From Pomphorhynchus laevis (Eukaryota; Acanthocephala; Palaeacanthocephala; Echinorhynchida; Pomphorhynchidae): a stretch of DNA of 64,000 bases. The translations under genes and the position numbers were made by a program. A model generated the notes under the pieces. The model ran no database searches. It was given only the letters and a program-made list of their open reading frames with translations, and was not told the DNA's origin. Positions within the stretch are counted from its first letter, which is position 1. Each line of letters begins with the position of its first letter. This document shows, in pieces, positions 24,023 to 32,479 of the stretch. The stretch spans positions 1 to 64,000 of the forward strand of contig WNNJ02001883.1 in assembly GCA_012934845.2 (NCBI GenBank). Reading direction: 5' to 3'.

Positions 24023-25311
24023 CGAATTTTTGGCCTTGTGTGAAGAACGTGAAAATTTCCGTTGATTTTACGTATAGATAAGGATGACTCGCCGTTTGTT
24101 TCACGTCGATGTTTTTCAATGCGAGCTAAATTGAGCTGGGCAATATCAGAAGGGGAGCGGTCAGGAAAGATACGGCAAGTAGATGAAGTGGTAAGAAGTT
24201 TAAAACGTTGGGAGAGTACCGAAGAGGCATGTGAACTATGTCGGAAAACGATTTTTAAGAGTGGAGGACTGAGATGATTTGATTTAGTGGATTTGTTTAA
24301 ACGAATAAAGGATACAGGAGCGATATTATTGAAGAGTGATGGGTTATCATCAGGAAGAATGGTTGCTAGGATAGACCTGAAAGCAGATACATCATCATCG
24401 AGGCGAGATTGTGGAGAAGCAGATTCGGAAAGCTTTAAGTTTGATATGATTATACAGCGATCGCGCGAAGGAAAACGATTTCGTGGAAGTGGTGGACGGA
24501 CAGAGCTGGTAGGAGTCGAGGTAGATGAGCAGATAGAAGTGGAAATGACAGGGGTGCTTGATAAAGAATTAATATTGGTTGGAGCAAGTGTGACAGGAGC
24601 GGGGTGTTGAATCGGTTGATCAGAGATGTGACTGGATATGATTTTAAATGAAGGATGTAACTTATTGGGAAGTGTTACGTGGGAGGTAGAGTAAGGAGAA
24701 TTAAAATAGGTTGGGGCATGAGTGACAGGAATGGAGTGTTGAATTAGTTGATCGGAAATGTTACTGGAAATGATTTTGATGGAAGGGTGTAAATTATTGA
24801 GAGGTGATACAGGGGGGGTCGAGTAAGGAGTTCGTGAGGAGAATAAAGAAGTTTGAGATTTATTTAGATTGGGGGAGGAATAGGAAAGAGGAGGTACGAG
24901 ATGAAAAGCTTTGCCGTTAGCATTGTTAGAATGAGAAAGATTAATGGAAGTTTGGTACGTAGTTGAACGAGGAGTGTGTGAGAGAGTAGGTTCAATAATG
25001 GGATTATATGATGCGAAGTCAGGTGTTGATGCGAGGGAAACATCTAAAACAGCATTGGTCTGAGTGGTAGTGTGTGATACAGGAGTAGATGAGCAGGATA
25101 ACTGTAGTAGTCGTACTGATGTACAAAAACCGCAAGTGAAATGTTTAAGTTTATACACTGAGTGGTCGGATATTTTAACACGAACAAGTGTCCATACATC
25201 GCAATCTTTGGAATCGCATCCAACTTCAAAGCTGGTATAACCATCATTGCATTTAGATGTGGAAGATTGTTGATCAGGAACAGGGATCTGAGATCGCGCT
25301 TTTTTAGGCAT
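23986..25311 (-). CDS. A5 ORF1: zinc-finger and RNA-binding LINE protein (intact, 441 aa)
   Basis: The start MPKKARSQIPVPDQ follows the tandem-repeat leader. Residues about 25-65 carry GCDSKDCDVW...FTCGFC, a C-x4-C-x2-W...C-x2-C pattern like half of a PHD or zinc-ribbon finger. Residues about 70-250 are rich in Ser, Thr and Pro. Residues about 270-430 (CIIISNLKLSESASPQSRLD, FIRLNKSTKSN, LLKIVFRHSSHASSVLSQRF, RRETNGESSLSIRKI) look like the RRM-like and C-terminal domains of LINE ORF1 proteins, which bind element RNA. No internal stop. Confidence 0.88.
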   Translation of the reverse strand: MPKKARSQIPVPDQQSSTSKCNDGYTSFEVGCDSKDCDVWTLVRVKISDHSVYKLKHFTCGFCTSVRLLQLSCSSTPVSHTTTQTNAVLDVSLASTPDFASYNPIIEPTLSHTPRSTTYQTSINLSHSNNANGKAFHLVPPLSYSSPNLNKSQTSLFSSRTPYSTPPVSPLNNLHPSIKIISSNISDQLIQHSIPVTHAPTYFNSPYSTSHVTLPNKLHPSFKIISSHISDQPIQHPAPVTLAPTNINSLSSTPVISTSICSSTSTPTSSVRPPLPRNRFPSRDRCIIISNLKLSESASPQSRLDDDVSAFRSILATILPDDNPSLFNNIAPVSFIRLNKSTKSNHLSPPLLKIVFRHSSHASSVLSQRFKLLTTSSTCRIFPDRSPSDIAQLNLARIEKHRRETNGESSLSIRKINGNFHVLHTRPKIRWRPISPPCLLR

Positions 25312-25360
25312 GACCTTATCGATAGATTGAGCTCAATCCGCGAGCGTAGCGAGCGGAACT

Positions 25361-25610
25361 GACAGGAATAATCTGGAACTGACAGGAATAATCTGGAACT
25401 GACAGGAATAATCTGGAACTGACAGGAATAATCTGGAACTGACAGGAATAATCTGGAACTGACAGGAATAATCTGGAACTGACAGGAATAATCTGGAACT
25501 GACAGGAATAATCTGGAACTGACAGGAATAATCTGGAACTGACAGGAATAATCTGGAACTGACAGGAATAATCTGGAACTGACAGGAATAATCTGGAACT
25601 GACAGGAATA
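25361..25610 (-). repeat. 20-bp tandem array in the A5 5' UTR (12.5 units)
   Basis: Twelve full units and a half of GACAGGAATAATCTGGAACT, almost without differences, lie about 50 bases upstream of the ORF1 start. The same unit, more diverged, makes the A1 array. The near identity implies recent homogenisation or a young copy. Confidence 0.95.
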
Positions 25611-25670
25611 ATTGTTATTTGCTAGAACAGTTATAAATTTTCAGCAATTTCATCAATTTCAATAAGAAAA

Positions 25671-25904
25671 TCCAACTTCAAAGCTGGTATAACCATCATT
25701 GCATTTAGATGTGGAAGATTGTTGATCAGGAACAGGGATCTGAGATCGCGCTTTTTTAGGCATGACCTTTTATCGATAGATTGAGCTCAATCCGCGAGCG
25801 TAGCGAGCGGAACTGACAGGAATAATCTGGAACTGACAGGAATAATTGTTATTTGCTAGAACAGTTATAAATTTTCAGCAATTTCAGCAATTTCAATAAG
25901 AAAA
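25671..25904 (-). repeat. Second copy of the A5 5' end (1.5 array units)
   Basis: This repeats 25219-25670 (first 31 codons of ORF1 plus 5' UTR) but with 1.5 instead of 12.5 array units. The join at 25670/25671 is abrupt (AATAAGAAAA then TCCAACTTCA). On the element strand the order is short 5' end, then full element, so two leader units sit in tandem. Confidence 0.92.
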
Positions 25905-26050
25905 CACACCCCCACACAAACTCGGAAAGACCTATTCGATAGAAATTCCCTGACCCACTCACAAATATATGAATGAAGTCCGTAGTGATACAGTAAAGAC
26001 ACTATGCCGTCGTGTGGTACCCTATCAAATTCGAAAAATCAAGGAATACT
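25905..26050 (-). mobile_element. Family F LINE, 5' part beyond A5
   Basis: The minus strand reads FDRVPHDGIVSLLYHYGLHS, then WVREFLSNRSFRV, the RT block that comes directly before SGVPQGS, which lies on the far side of A5 at about 21000. Its position and orientation show that A5 was inserted into this family F copy. It is truncated at about 26050, followed by a short GTTATTTGAAA repeat. Confidence 0.85.
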
Positions 26051-26124
26051 GTATGAACAATACAAAAGTTATTTGAAAGTTATTTGAAAGTTATTTGAAG
26101 TTATTTTGAAGATATTCGAAATAT

Positions 26125-26400
26125 TATTATTATTTCGACAAACAGACGAGCAAAGCTCATAGTTGCACAATAAAAAGAAAAAGTAAAGAAAAAAAAGACT
26201 CACAAACAAAAGTCAAAAAAGTTCATGTTTAAATGCTAAAACCGATCTTGAGTTGACAATTTCTTCACTTAATCGGTTCCACTTACCTACGATTCGGTGT
26301 CCAAATTGTACAGTTTAAGAGCGTATAACTCGGCGATGGGCTAAAGTAAATATTGATAAATAGTCTTCTGAATTCTTGGGGATAGTTCGCAATAAAAAAT
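26125..26400 (-). mobile_element. Family G LINE 3' fragment
   Basis: The minus strand reads HRIVGKWNRLSEEIVNSRSV, a typical CR1-type C-terminal phrase, followed by a GAGCTTTGCTC stem-loop and an AATAATAATATT-type tail near 26130. Confidence 0.72.
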
Positions 26401-26404
26401 TCTA

Positions 26405-26730
26405 CATTATATTATTATTGAATAAAGACAAAGCCACAAATGTCTGTTCACTATTGATATTAAAAAATAAAAATAGAAAATGAAATGTAGAATGTAACCA
26501 GTCGAATGGATAGTTCAACACTGATTGATGGTTCGATCTGTTATGAATCCACTTCATCACTTGAAGTTTGAAATGTGAATAGCTAAAGGCACAAGCAATT
26601 TCCTCAGGTAGTGCATTCCAAATATTGATAACACGCTAGGAGTGTCTCATTATTCGAGGATTTTTACCGGGGGGATTTATAGAGGTTAGGCGATGTCCAC
26701 GAAAATTTGTACTCGATAATTTAGTGGACT
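26405..26730 (-). mobile_element. Family H LINE 3' fragment, second copy
   Basis: About 85% like 19145-19400 by eye (GTTCACTATTGATATTAAAA and ATTGATGGTTCGA shared) and in the same orientation. It encodes the same C-terminal ORF2 residues and has an ATT tail at 26405. Confidence 0.75.
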
Positions 26731-26734
26731 TGCA

Positions 26735-26785
26735 CTTGCAGCTGGCACACGTTTGCCACGTTAAATAAATAAATTATTATAGTAT
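26735..26785 (+). mobile_element. Scrap of a family A LINE 3' end
   Basis: GGCACACGTTTGCCACGTTA followed by AATAAATAAATTATTATAG is the family A terminal segment; only about 50 bases remain. Confidence 0.65.
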
Positions 26786-26819
26786 ATAAAAAAACCTTAT
26801 AACATTTATGGGATATCTT

Positions 26820-27345
26820 TCAAATTATTATTGAATCTTCCTTTGGTTGATGGTTTTCTTAAAAATCTAAATTTATTCTACGGCAAAGTAATTAAACTTG
26901 ATCAGGATATCTATCAGACTCCTGCTTTTCTTCAAACAGCTTGGCTTAGCCCTCTCGCAAGTAAGCGCACTTTAATCTGGAGAGCTTCGCTTGACGGATA
27001 TCACCCCAAGTTCGGTAAAAGAAGAAGAATCATGCATCAACGATCATCAACTTGTGTATGCTGTTTTTGCAACACAGCATGCTCATCACTCTTACATGTA
27101 TTATTGTCTTGTTTATCTTTCAAAACAATAGATTCGCTGAAGTGGGGGTAGGCTTATAGGCTTATTTCGGCTGACGATGCGTACATGTGTCACGTACAAT
27201 CAATTTGAGTCAACCAATGAAATTTTAAGCAGCTCAAGAAATAAGAAGAAAGACAACTGTTCTGACTTTATATTTGTTATCTTATAATCTTTTTTTATAT
27301 GCCCAAGCCGAAAGGCGGAGTGGCTTTAATAAATCACTACATTAT
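26820..27345 (+). mobile_element. Family L LINE C-terminal fragment
   Basis: An open frame (26831-27151, 106 codons) contains TPAFLQTAWLSPLASKRTLI and then CVCCFCNTACSSLLHVLLSC, a Cys/His cluster of the kind found after the RT in several LINE clades (C-x2-C...H-x4-C). The 3' UTR carries AAGCCGAAAGGCGG, a stem-loop, and an ATT tail at about 27340. I do not recognise the clade. Confidence 0.6.
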
Positions 27346-27496
27346 TATTACCTGTTTACATCTATTATTATTAATACAGGTCATAGCCATAAGGCTGTTA
27401 TAAAAAAAAGGTCATAGCCATAAGGCTGTTTTGACCGCTCACATAAAAAACAAATAAATACAAGAAAAAAATCAAAAAAATCGTTCAGTATATATA

Positions 27497-28190
27497 TCAG
27501 AACCATGGGTACTGCAGCAACCACCACTCGTTCTCATTTCGAATCCAGTTCTTTATATTGGATTTAAATTCATTGATTGTATGCACCGCAACGACATCAA
27601 CTGGAAGACGATTCCAAATATTCACCGCTCGATGAGACAGTCGGAAATGACGAGGGTATTTTCCGTGCTCATGTACTACTAGTACTTTCGAGTGCCCTCT
27701 ACGTCCATCCCGTTCATTGAGTTCAACTCTATTTGCTGGAAAATTTTCATCTTTATTAATTAGTTGATACATAGCTAGAAGGTCGAAAAGAAGGAACCTT
27801 TCACGCACTGTCGGCATATTCAAACTTTTTATTCGTGCTTCATAGGGAAGATATCGTACCTGAGGACATAATTTCGTAAACCGTCGAAGTATGCGCTCTA
27901 ATTGATCAAGTTCTGTACGCGTACACGGAAAGACTACTGGCGACACATATTCTAATATCGGTCTTATAAGAGCATTATATAAACGCACAACACAAACGGG
28001 AGATAAATCTTTAAAGCAATTTTTGACAATATAGGTCATTCTTCTTGCTGCGTTACAAATCCTATCAGTGTTAGTACGTGTTTTCAGATTGTTTTGAACA
28101 ATTATACCAAGATCCAGAATGGACTGCGTGGAAACAACAAACTCATCGCCTATAAAATATTCTTGACTCACATTGCTATGACCTAATCTC
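27497..28190 (-). CDS. D3 ORF2, C-terminal part
   Basis: Continues ORF2 after the B insertion: MRLGHSNVSQEYFIGDEF, ILDLGIIVQNNLKTRTNTDR, LERILRRFTKLC, RRGHSKVLVVHEHGKYPRHF, RLSHRAVNIWNRLPVDVV and the end EWWLLQYPWF. This is the post-RT region with its conserved RGH and WN.LP phrases. It has no stop and is in frame with the part ending at 32480. Confidence 0.9.
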
Positions 28191-28262
28191 ATATTATTAT
28201 TATTATCAAGTTCAGACTTAGCCATAAGGCTTTAAGCCGATCACACAATACAGAAAAAAAGA

Positions 28263-31229
28263 TCAACCAAATGGGTAGGTTAGAAAAGGTGACAAATCAG
28301 CCTGGACGTATATCCAACGTCGAACCCTGTTTTTGAAAGCGAGGAAATTGGTGATGGCAGCGATAGGTTCAGGCAAACTATTCCAAACATCTACTGCCCG
28401 TTCAGACAGTCTGTAAAATTTTCGCAGCTTACCCGGTAATTTTTTAAAAAGCATCTTACAATGGCCTCGCAATCTCGAATTATCTCGAAATCTAACTACA
28501 CCCAAAGGAAAGCCATCAGCTGAATGTACAATTTTCCAAAGTGTAATCAGATCAAGAAAAAGATACCGATACCTCACTGATAAAACGTTCAAACATCTTA
28601 ATCTTGAAATAAAGCTTCCTTGACAACACATCCGAGAAGCTCGTCTCATTACACTTTCCAAGTTATTCAACTCACTCCTGGTCGTTGGAAAGGTTGCCTG
28701 TACACAATACTCAAGATGTGGTCTTACTAGGGCACAATAAAGTTTGGCGAAGATTTGCGGCGATAATTTTGCAAAAGTCATTTTTATGCAGTATAAGGCA
28801 CGTATCGCTTTTAACCGCGCGTGATCACTATTTGCTCTTGTCTTTAGCGATTCGTGAATTATCACTCCCAGGTCGGGATGTTCTGAGACTCGCTTGATTG
28901 AGTGTCCATTTATTTTGTAATCGAAATGAGTTTTATCTCTACCCAATCTGATCCATACACATTTTGTCGCGTTGAGTATCAAGCCAGTGCTATTACACCA
29001 AGTCCCGATACGGTTAAGGTCACATTGTAAAAATTCACAATCCGCCTCGTTTTGGGTTGTTGCCCATATTTTAACATCGTCAGCAAATGCCAGGTGAGGA
29101 CACTTTAACCTTAGGAGTAGGTCATTCAAAAAGATGATAAAGAGAAGTGGACCTAGGACCGTGCCCTGAGGAACACCCGAATGAACACGTCGAGCTGTTG
29201 ACAAAACTTCATCTAATCGCACAACGAATGATCGATCCTCGAGAAATGTCTTAATCCAGTTGCAAATTGTCGTAGGTACACCGTAATGACGTAGTAGTGA
29301 ATCTAAACCAGCATGTGGAACTCTATCAAAGGCCTTAGAGAAATCAAGAAATATTATATCAACTGTAAGACCCGAACTAAGAGCAGCTACCCAATGTTCG
29401 CGAGCATTCAACAGATTAGTTAGGCACGAGCGACCAGGTCGGAAGCCGTGCTGAGAATCATCAAGAATTTGATATAAATTTAGATGTTCACGTATTCTCT
29501 TCGCAATGAGTCTCTCCATAATTTTAGAAATAACACTGGTAAGACTAATTGGTCTAAAATCTGAACAAGTTAGTGCCAACTGTTTCTTTGGAATAGGTAC
29601 AACAATTGCCCTTTTCCAATCATCAGGAATCCACGAATACTGTAAGCTTCGATGAAATAGAGACGTAAGGCTTGGAGCAATAATGTGCGACAGAGTACGC
29701 AAAAGAAAAGGGGATACACCATCTGGTCCTGCAGAGCCAAAACTATTTAATTTATGGAGTTCAGACTGAACTTCAATGACATTAATAGGAGATATTGGTA
29801 AGTTAGATTGTAAGTTGGGCGGGTACTGTATCTGGTCAATATTCGATTGCGAGGATGGAGATACTACAAAACTGCTTGCAAGAGCTTCCACAATAGCCTC
29901 CTTGTCAACTACATCACCACTTTCTAAACGTACACAATTAATCGTAGAAGGTAGGATTCGACGATGTCTAACGTATGCCCAAAAACGTTTAGGTGACCTG
30001 TTAATGTCAGAAGCAATACCCTCTTCAAATGTTTTTCTTTTTGAGCGTTTTAGTTGGTTGCATAGATTGCGAAGAGTTTTGTACTCACGGTGCGTAACAG
30101 TGTTACGTTGAGAGATTCGCCATAATCGATTTCTTTCCTTTATCGTAGTCTCCAACTCATTGTCGAACCACAATGGCGTTGTCGTCTTGTAAGCCCTATT
30201 TCTTATTGGTGCAAACGTATCCGAAATGGTTATGAGGTTACTGGTCACTAACGATAAATGATCATCAATTGGAAGATCAGCAGATCCGAAGTTCAGCTGA
30301 TGACTATAGAGTTGGAGATCTTCCACATTTACTCGATTCCAATTACGCTTTCCGATGCCACTGCACTTAGATCGTCGTTGTAAAGTGTGAGCAATCTGTA
30401 CTGAAATCACACAATGGTCACTGGTTCCTAAAGGAGACTCGAAATCAACTCTGATTACATCTTCAATGCGCTTGGTAAACCCAAGATCTAATATTGTCTC
30501 TGGTTGAGACGATATACATGTTGGCTGATTAATATGTTGGATCAGGAGAAGCTCTGCCAGCAAGAATTCAGCAAGCTCGCAGTTTTCGACATTATAGTAA
30601 TACCGGTTGTTACTAATCCAGTTAACTTGAGGAAGATTAAAATCCCCAATAAGGAAGAAATAATTTGAGGAGCAGAATGATCTTAACTGATTTTTCAGAA
30701 GATCTAACTGTGTATGAACTGAGGGTGATCTGTATACGACGCAAATATCTATTGAACAATGAGTATCATTGACGCAGAATGACAATAACTCGAATGAATA
30801 GTGATCATCGCACAATTCAGTAATCTTCGTAATTGATAAGGTGTTTTTAATATAAGCAGCAACACCCCCGCCACGACGACCTGCAACTCTATCTGCTCTC
30901 AAAAGTCGATACCCAGAGATAGCCATAAGGTCATCATTAATTTGATAATGAAGCCATGACTCAGAAATGCAAAACACGTCAAAATCTTTAAAAGATATAA
31001 ACTGCTGCACTTCAGACAATTGAGCAGGTAAGCTTCTGATATTGGAGTAACCTACCACCAGAGGACATTCATTATTACATATTCTCTCTGAACAATTAGA
31101 TGGCAACTTCCTTTCCAAACATATATCCACTAGATGTCCAATCATGGCGTTGTAAGGTCTAGAGAAAGATTGATCGATCTCCATCGAACTGCAGGACGCC
31201 ACCTCACAACCCGAAAATTTCGAATGCAC
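28263..31229 (-). CDS. B ORF2: APE endonuclease-reverse transcriptase (intact, 988 aa)
   Basis: Endonuclease (residues about 55-290): GYSNIRSLPAQLSEV, CISESWLHYQI, RRGGGVAAYIKNTLS, VVYRSPSV, IGDFNLPQVNW and TSDHCVISV, all the motifs of the APE fold. RT (about 480-760): FGSAGPDGVSPFLL, FRPISLTSVISKIMERLI, QHGFRPGRSCLTNLLNARE, FLDFSKAFDRVPH, SGVPQGTVLGPLLFIIFLND and FADDVKIW with both catalytic aspartates. The C-terminal part has RPHLEYCVQATF and RLRGHCKMLFKK. The length fits complete CR1-clade ORF2 proteins. The start at 31229 overlaps ORF1, so translation probably depends on reinitiation or a similar coupling. Confidence 0.95.
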   Translation of the reverse strand: MHSKFSGCEVASCSSMEIDQSFSRPYNAMIGHLVDICLERKLPSNCSERICNNECPLVVGYSNIRSLPAQLSEVQQFISFKDFDVFCISESWLHYQINDDLMAISGYRLLRADRVAGRRGGGVAAYIKNTLSITKITELCDDHYSFELLSFCVNDTHCSIDICVVYRSPSVHTQLDLLKNQLRSFCSSNYFFLIGDFNLPQVNWISNNRYYYNVENCELAEFLLAELLLIQHINQPTCISSQPETILDLGFTKRIEDVIRVDFESPLGTSDHCVISVQIAHTLQRRSKCSGIGKRNWNRVNVEDLQLYSHQLNFGSADLPIDDHLSLVTSNLITISDTFAPIRNRAYKTTTPLWFDNELETTIKERNRLWRISQRNTVTHREYKTLRNLCNQLKRSKRKTFEEGIASDINRSPKRFWAYVRHRRILPSTINCVRLESGDVVDKEAIVEALASSFVVSPSSQSNIDQIQYPPNLQSNLPISPINVIEVQSELHKLNSFGSAGPDGVSPFLLRTLSHIIAPSLTSLFHRSLQYSWIPDDWKRAIVVPIPKKQLALTCSDFRPISLTSVISKIMERLIAKRIREHLNLYQILDDSQHGFRPGRSCLTNLLNAREHWVAALSSGLTVDIIFLDFSKAFDRVPHAGLDSLLRHYGVPTTICNWIKTFLEDRSFVVRLDEVLSTARRVHSGVPQGTVLGPLLFIIFLNDLLLRLKCPHLAFADDVKIWATTQNEADCEFLQCDLNRIGTWCNSTGLILNATKCVWIRLGRDKTHFDYKINGHSIKRVSEHPDLGVIIHESLKTRANSDHARLKAIRALYCIKMTFAKLSPQIFAKLYCALVRPHLEYCVQATFPTTRSELNNLESVMRRASRMCCQGSFISRLRCLNVLSVRYRYLFLDLITLWKIVHSADGFPLGVVRFRDNSRLRGHCKMLFKKLPGKLRKFYRLSERAVDVWNSLPEPIAAITNFLAFKNRVRRWIYVQADLSPFLTYPFG

Positions 31230-32378
31230 AGATTCGATTCACCGTTTTGCAGCCTGTAATGAAGTTCCGCCTTGATATCCTTCAATTTTTGCCTGTCTTC
31301 GAGAGAAAGATCACGTAAAATTCGTATTTTGTTACCTTTAAGTCGATAACCACGGTCTAAAAGACACTTTGCTTGCTCTGCCGATCCTAACACAACCTTT
31401 AGCAATCGTGATCTATCGTTTTTCTTACCCAACCTATAGAGCTGCCTTACTAAAATAGACGATGCGACCTCTTCCTCACCTTTTTCGAGCAAATTAGAAA
31501 AGAACACACGTAAACCGGCAATATCATCATCAAGCCGCTCCTGTGCACTTGAGGCTGATGACTCATCTAAACCCCAAATAAGTATGTTACAGCCCCTATT
31601 TAATGTATGATTGCGATCTGTGTGACTTTTATTATCAAAATACGTTTTTTTTGCTGAAAGAATCGCTGCCGTCACCACCCTCATCCGGTTTGCTTCTTGC
31701 GTCTCGCCCTTGTTCCATCTCATTTGAACAAATACACTTGAAAGCTGAGTGAACATTATCTATATCGACGTCTGTATCATTGTGTGAAGCTCGTTCATCG
31801 GTGACTCCAGTTATACCGATTTCATTGCGATAATCATTAATCACCGATATAGACGATACTTCGTAATTGTCCGATACCTTCAAAGCATCATTGTCCAGCG
31901 ACACCGACGGCTCACCACTAACAACCGATATTGACGACGCACTATTGCCTTCAAATTTCTTACTCAACGTTTGCATCACGCGTGAATTTGGATGACCTTT
32001 TTTCCAGATACGGGATGAACTTGGTATTTCGCTATTTGTATTTTTAGTGTTCTGAACGTGAAACTCTTGAATGGGTATATCTTTATAGGTATCTGATTCG
32101 CCAGAACTTTGTACTTCCCGATCGATGCAACTTTTTGAATATGTGTTCCTTTCCGAAGCATTTGTAGATATTTTCTCGTCACAATGGCCCTTCAAATGAA
32201 TTAGCAAAGATGCGCAGCAGTACCCACAGTAAAATGATTTATTCGATAGCGCAGATTTCTTTTCCTCCGGAAACGATACACTTGTCCACACACTACAATC
32301 TTCACTAGAACATTGAATCTGATGATCCACAAACTTTGTTGCAATAGCTCGCTTTGTAGTCTTCCTCTGTTTGACCAT
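31142..32378 (-). pseudogene. B ORF1: zinc-finger and RNA-binding protein, one frameshift
   Basis: Starts MVKQRKTTKRA at 32378. Residues about 22-60 hold QCSSEDCSVW...FYCGYC, the shared zinc signature. The first frame runs 247 codons to 31635; the second (from 31756) carries the C-terminal half: CNILIWGLDESSASSAQERL, LYRLGKKNDRSRLLKVVLGS, GYRLKGNKIRILRDLSLEDR and YRLQNGESNLCIRNFRVV. The change of frame falls at a run of eight A on the coding strand (about 31643-31650), where one base gained or lost would explain it. Slippage in sequencing, replication or translation cannot be told apart here. Confidence 0.85.
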
Positions 32379-32479
32379 GATGTTTGATATTGGTTCTTCG
32401 GTATAATTTGTAAGATGTTGTAATCAAGAAAATTTTTATGTAATTTGTGTAAGTACTTTAATAATCAATTCTTTTTTTA

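Larger units (their letters stand above)
21013..25904 (-). mobile_element. Family A LINE copy A5, full-length and nearly intact
   Basis: The best preserved family A copy. On the minus strand: a duplicated 5' end (25904-25671), a 5' UTR with 12.5 units of the 20-bp repeat, intact ORF1 (25311-23986), ORF2 (24022-21111), the GCGTAC/GTACGC stem-loop and an ATT tail that ends at 21013 inside family F. ORF1 and ORF2 overlap by 37 bases in different frames. A4 is nearly identical to it in sequence, so this subfamily moved recently. Confidence 0.92.
28200..32457 (-). mobile_element. Family B LINE, full-length, inserted in D3
   Basis: A CR1-type LINE of about 4.25 kb with ORF1 (32378-31142), ORF2 (31229-28263), the stem-loop AGCCTTATGGCT and a (TAA)n tail ending at 28200. 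ORF1 and ORF2 overlap by 88 bases. It lies in D3 ORF2 at a site that reads ATGAG after the tail. The open 988-codon ORF2 makes it a very young insert. Confidence 0.93.

Noticed and set aside
25361-25610. CRISPR-like array (regular 20-bp units)
   Set aside because: The units are contiguous with no unique spacers, and the array lies in the 5' UTR of a LINE.
26066-26115. Significant satellite (GTTATTTGAAA repeats)
   Set aside because: There are only about four imperfect units of 11-12 bases, a minor local expansion at a LINE truncation point.
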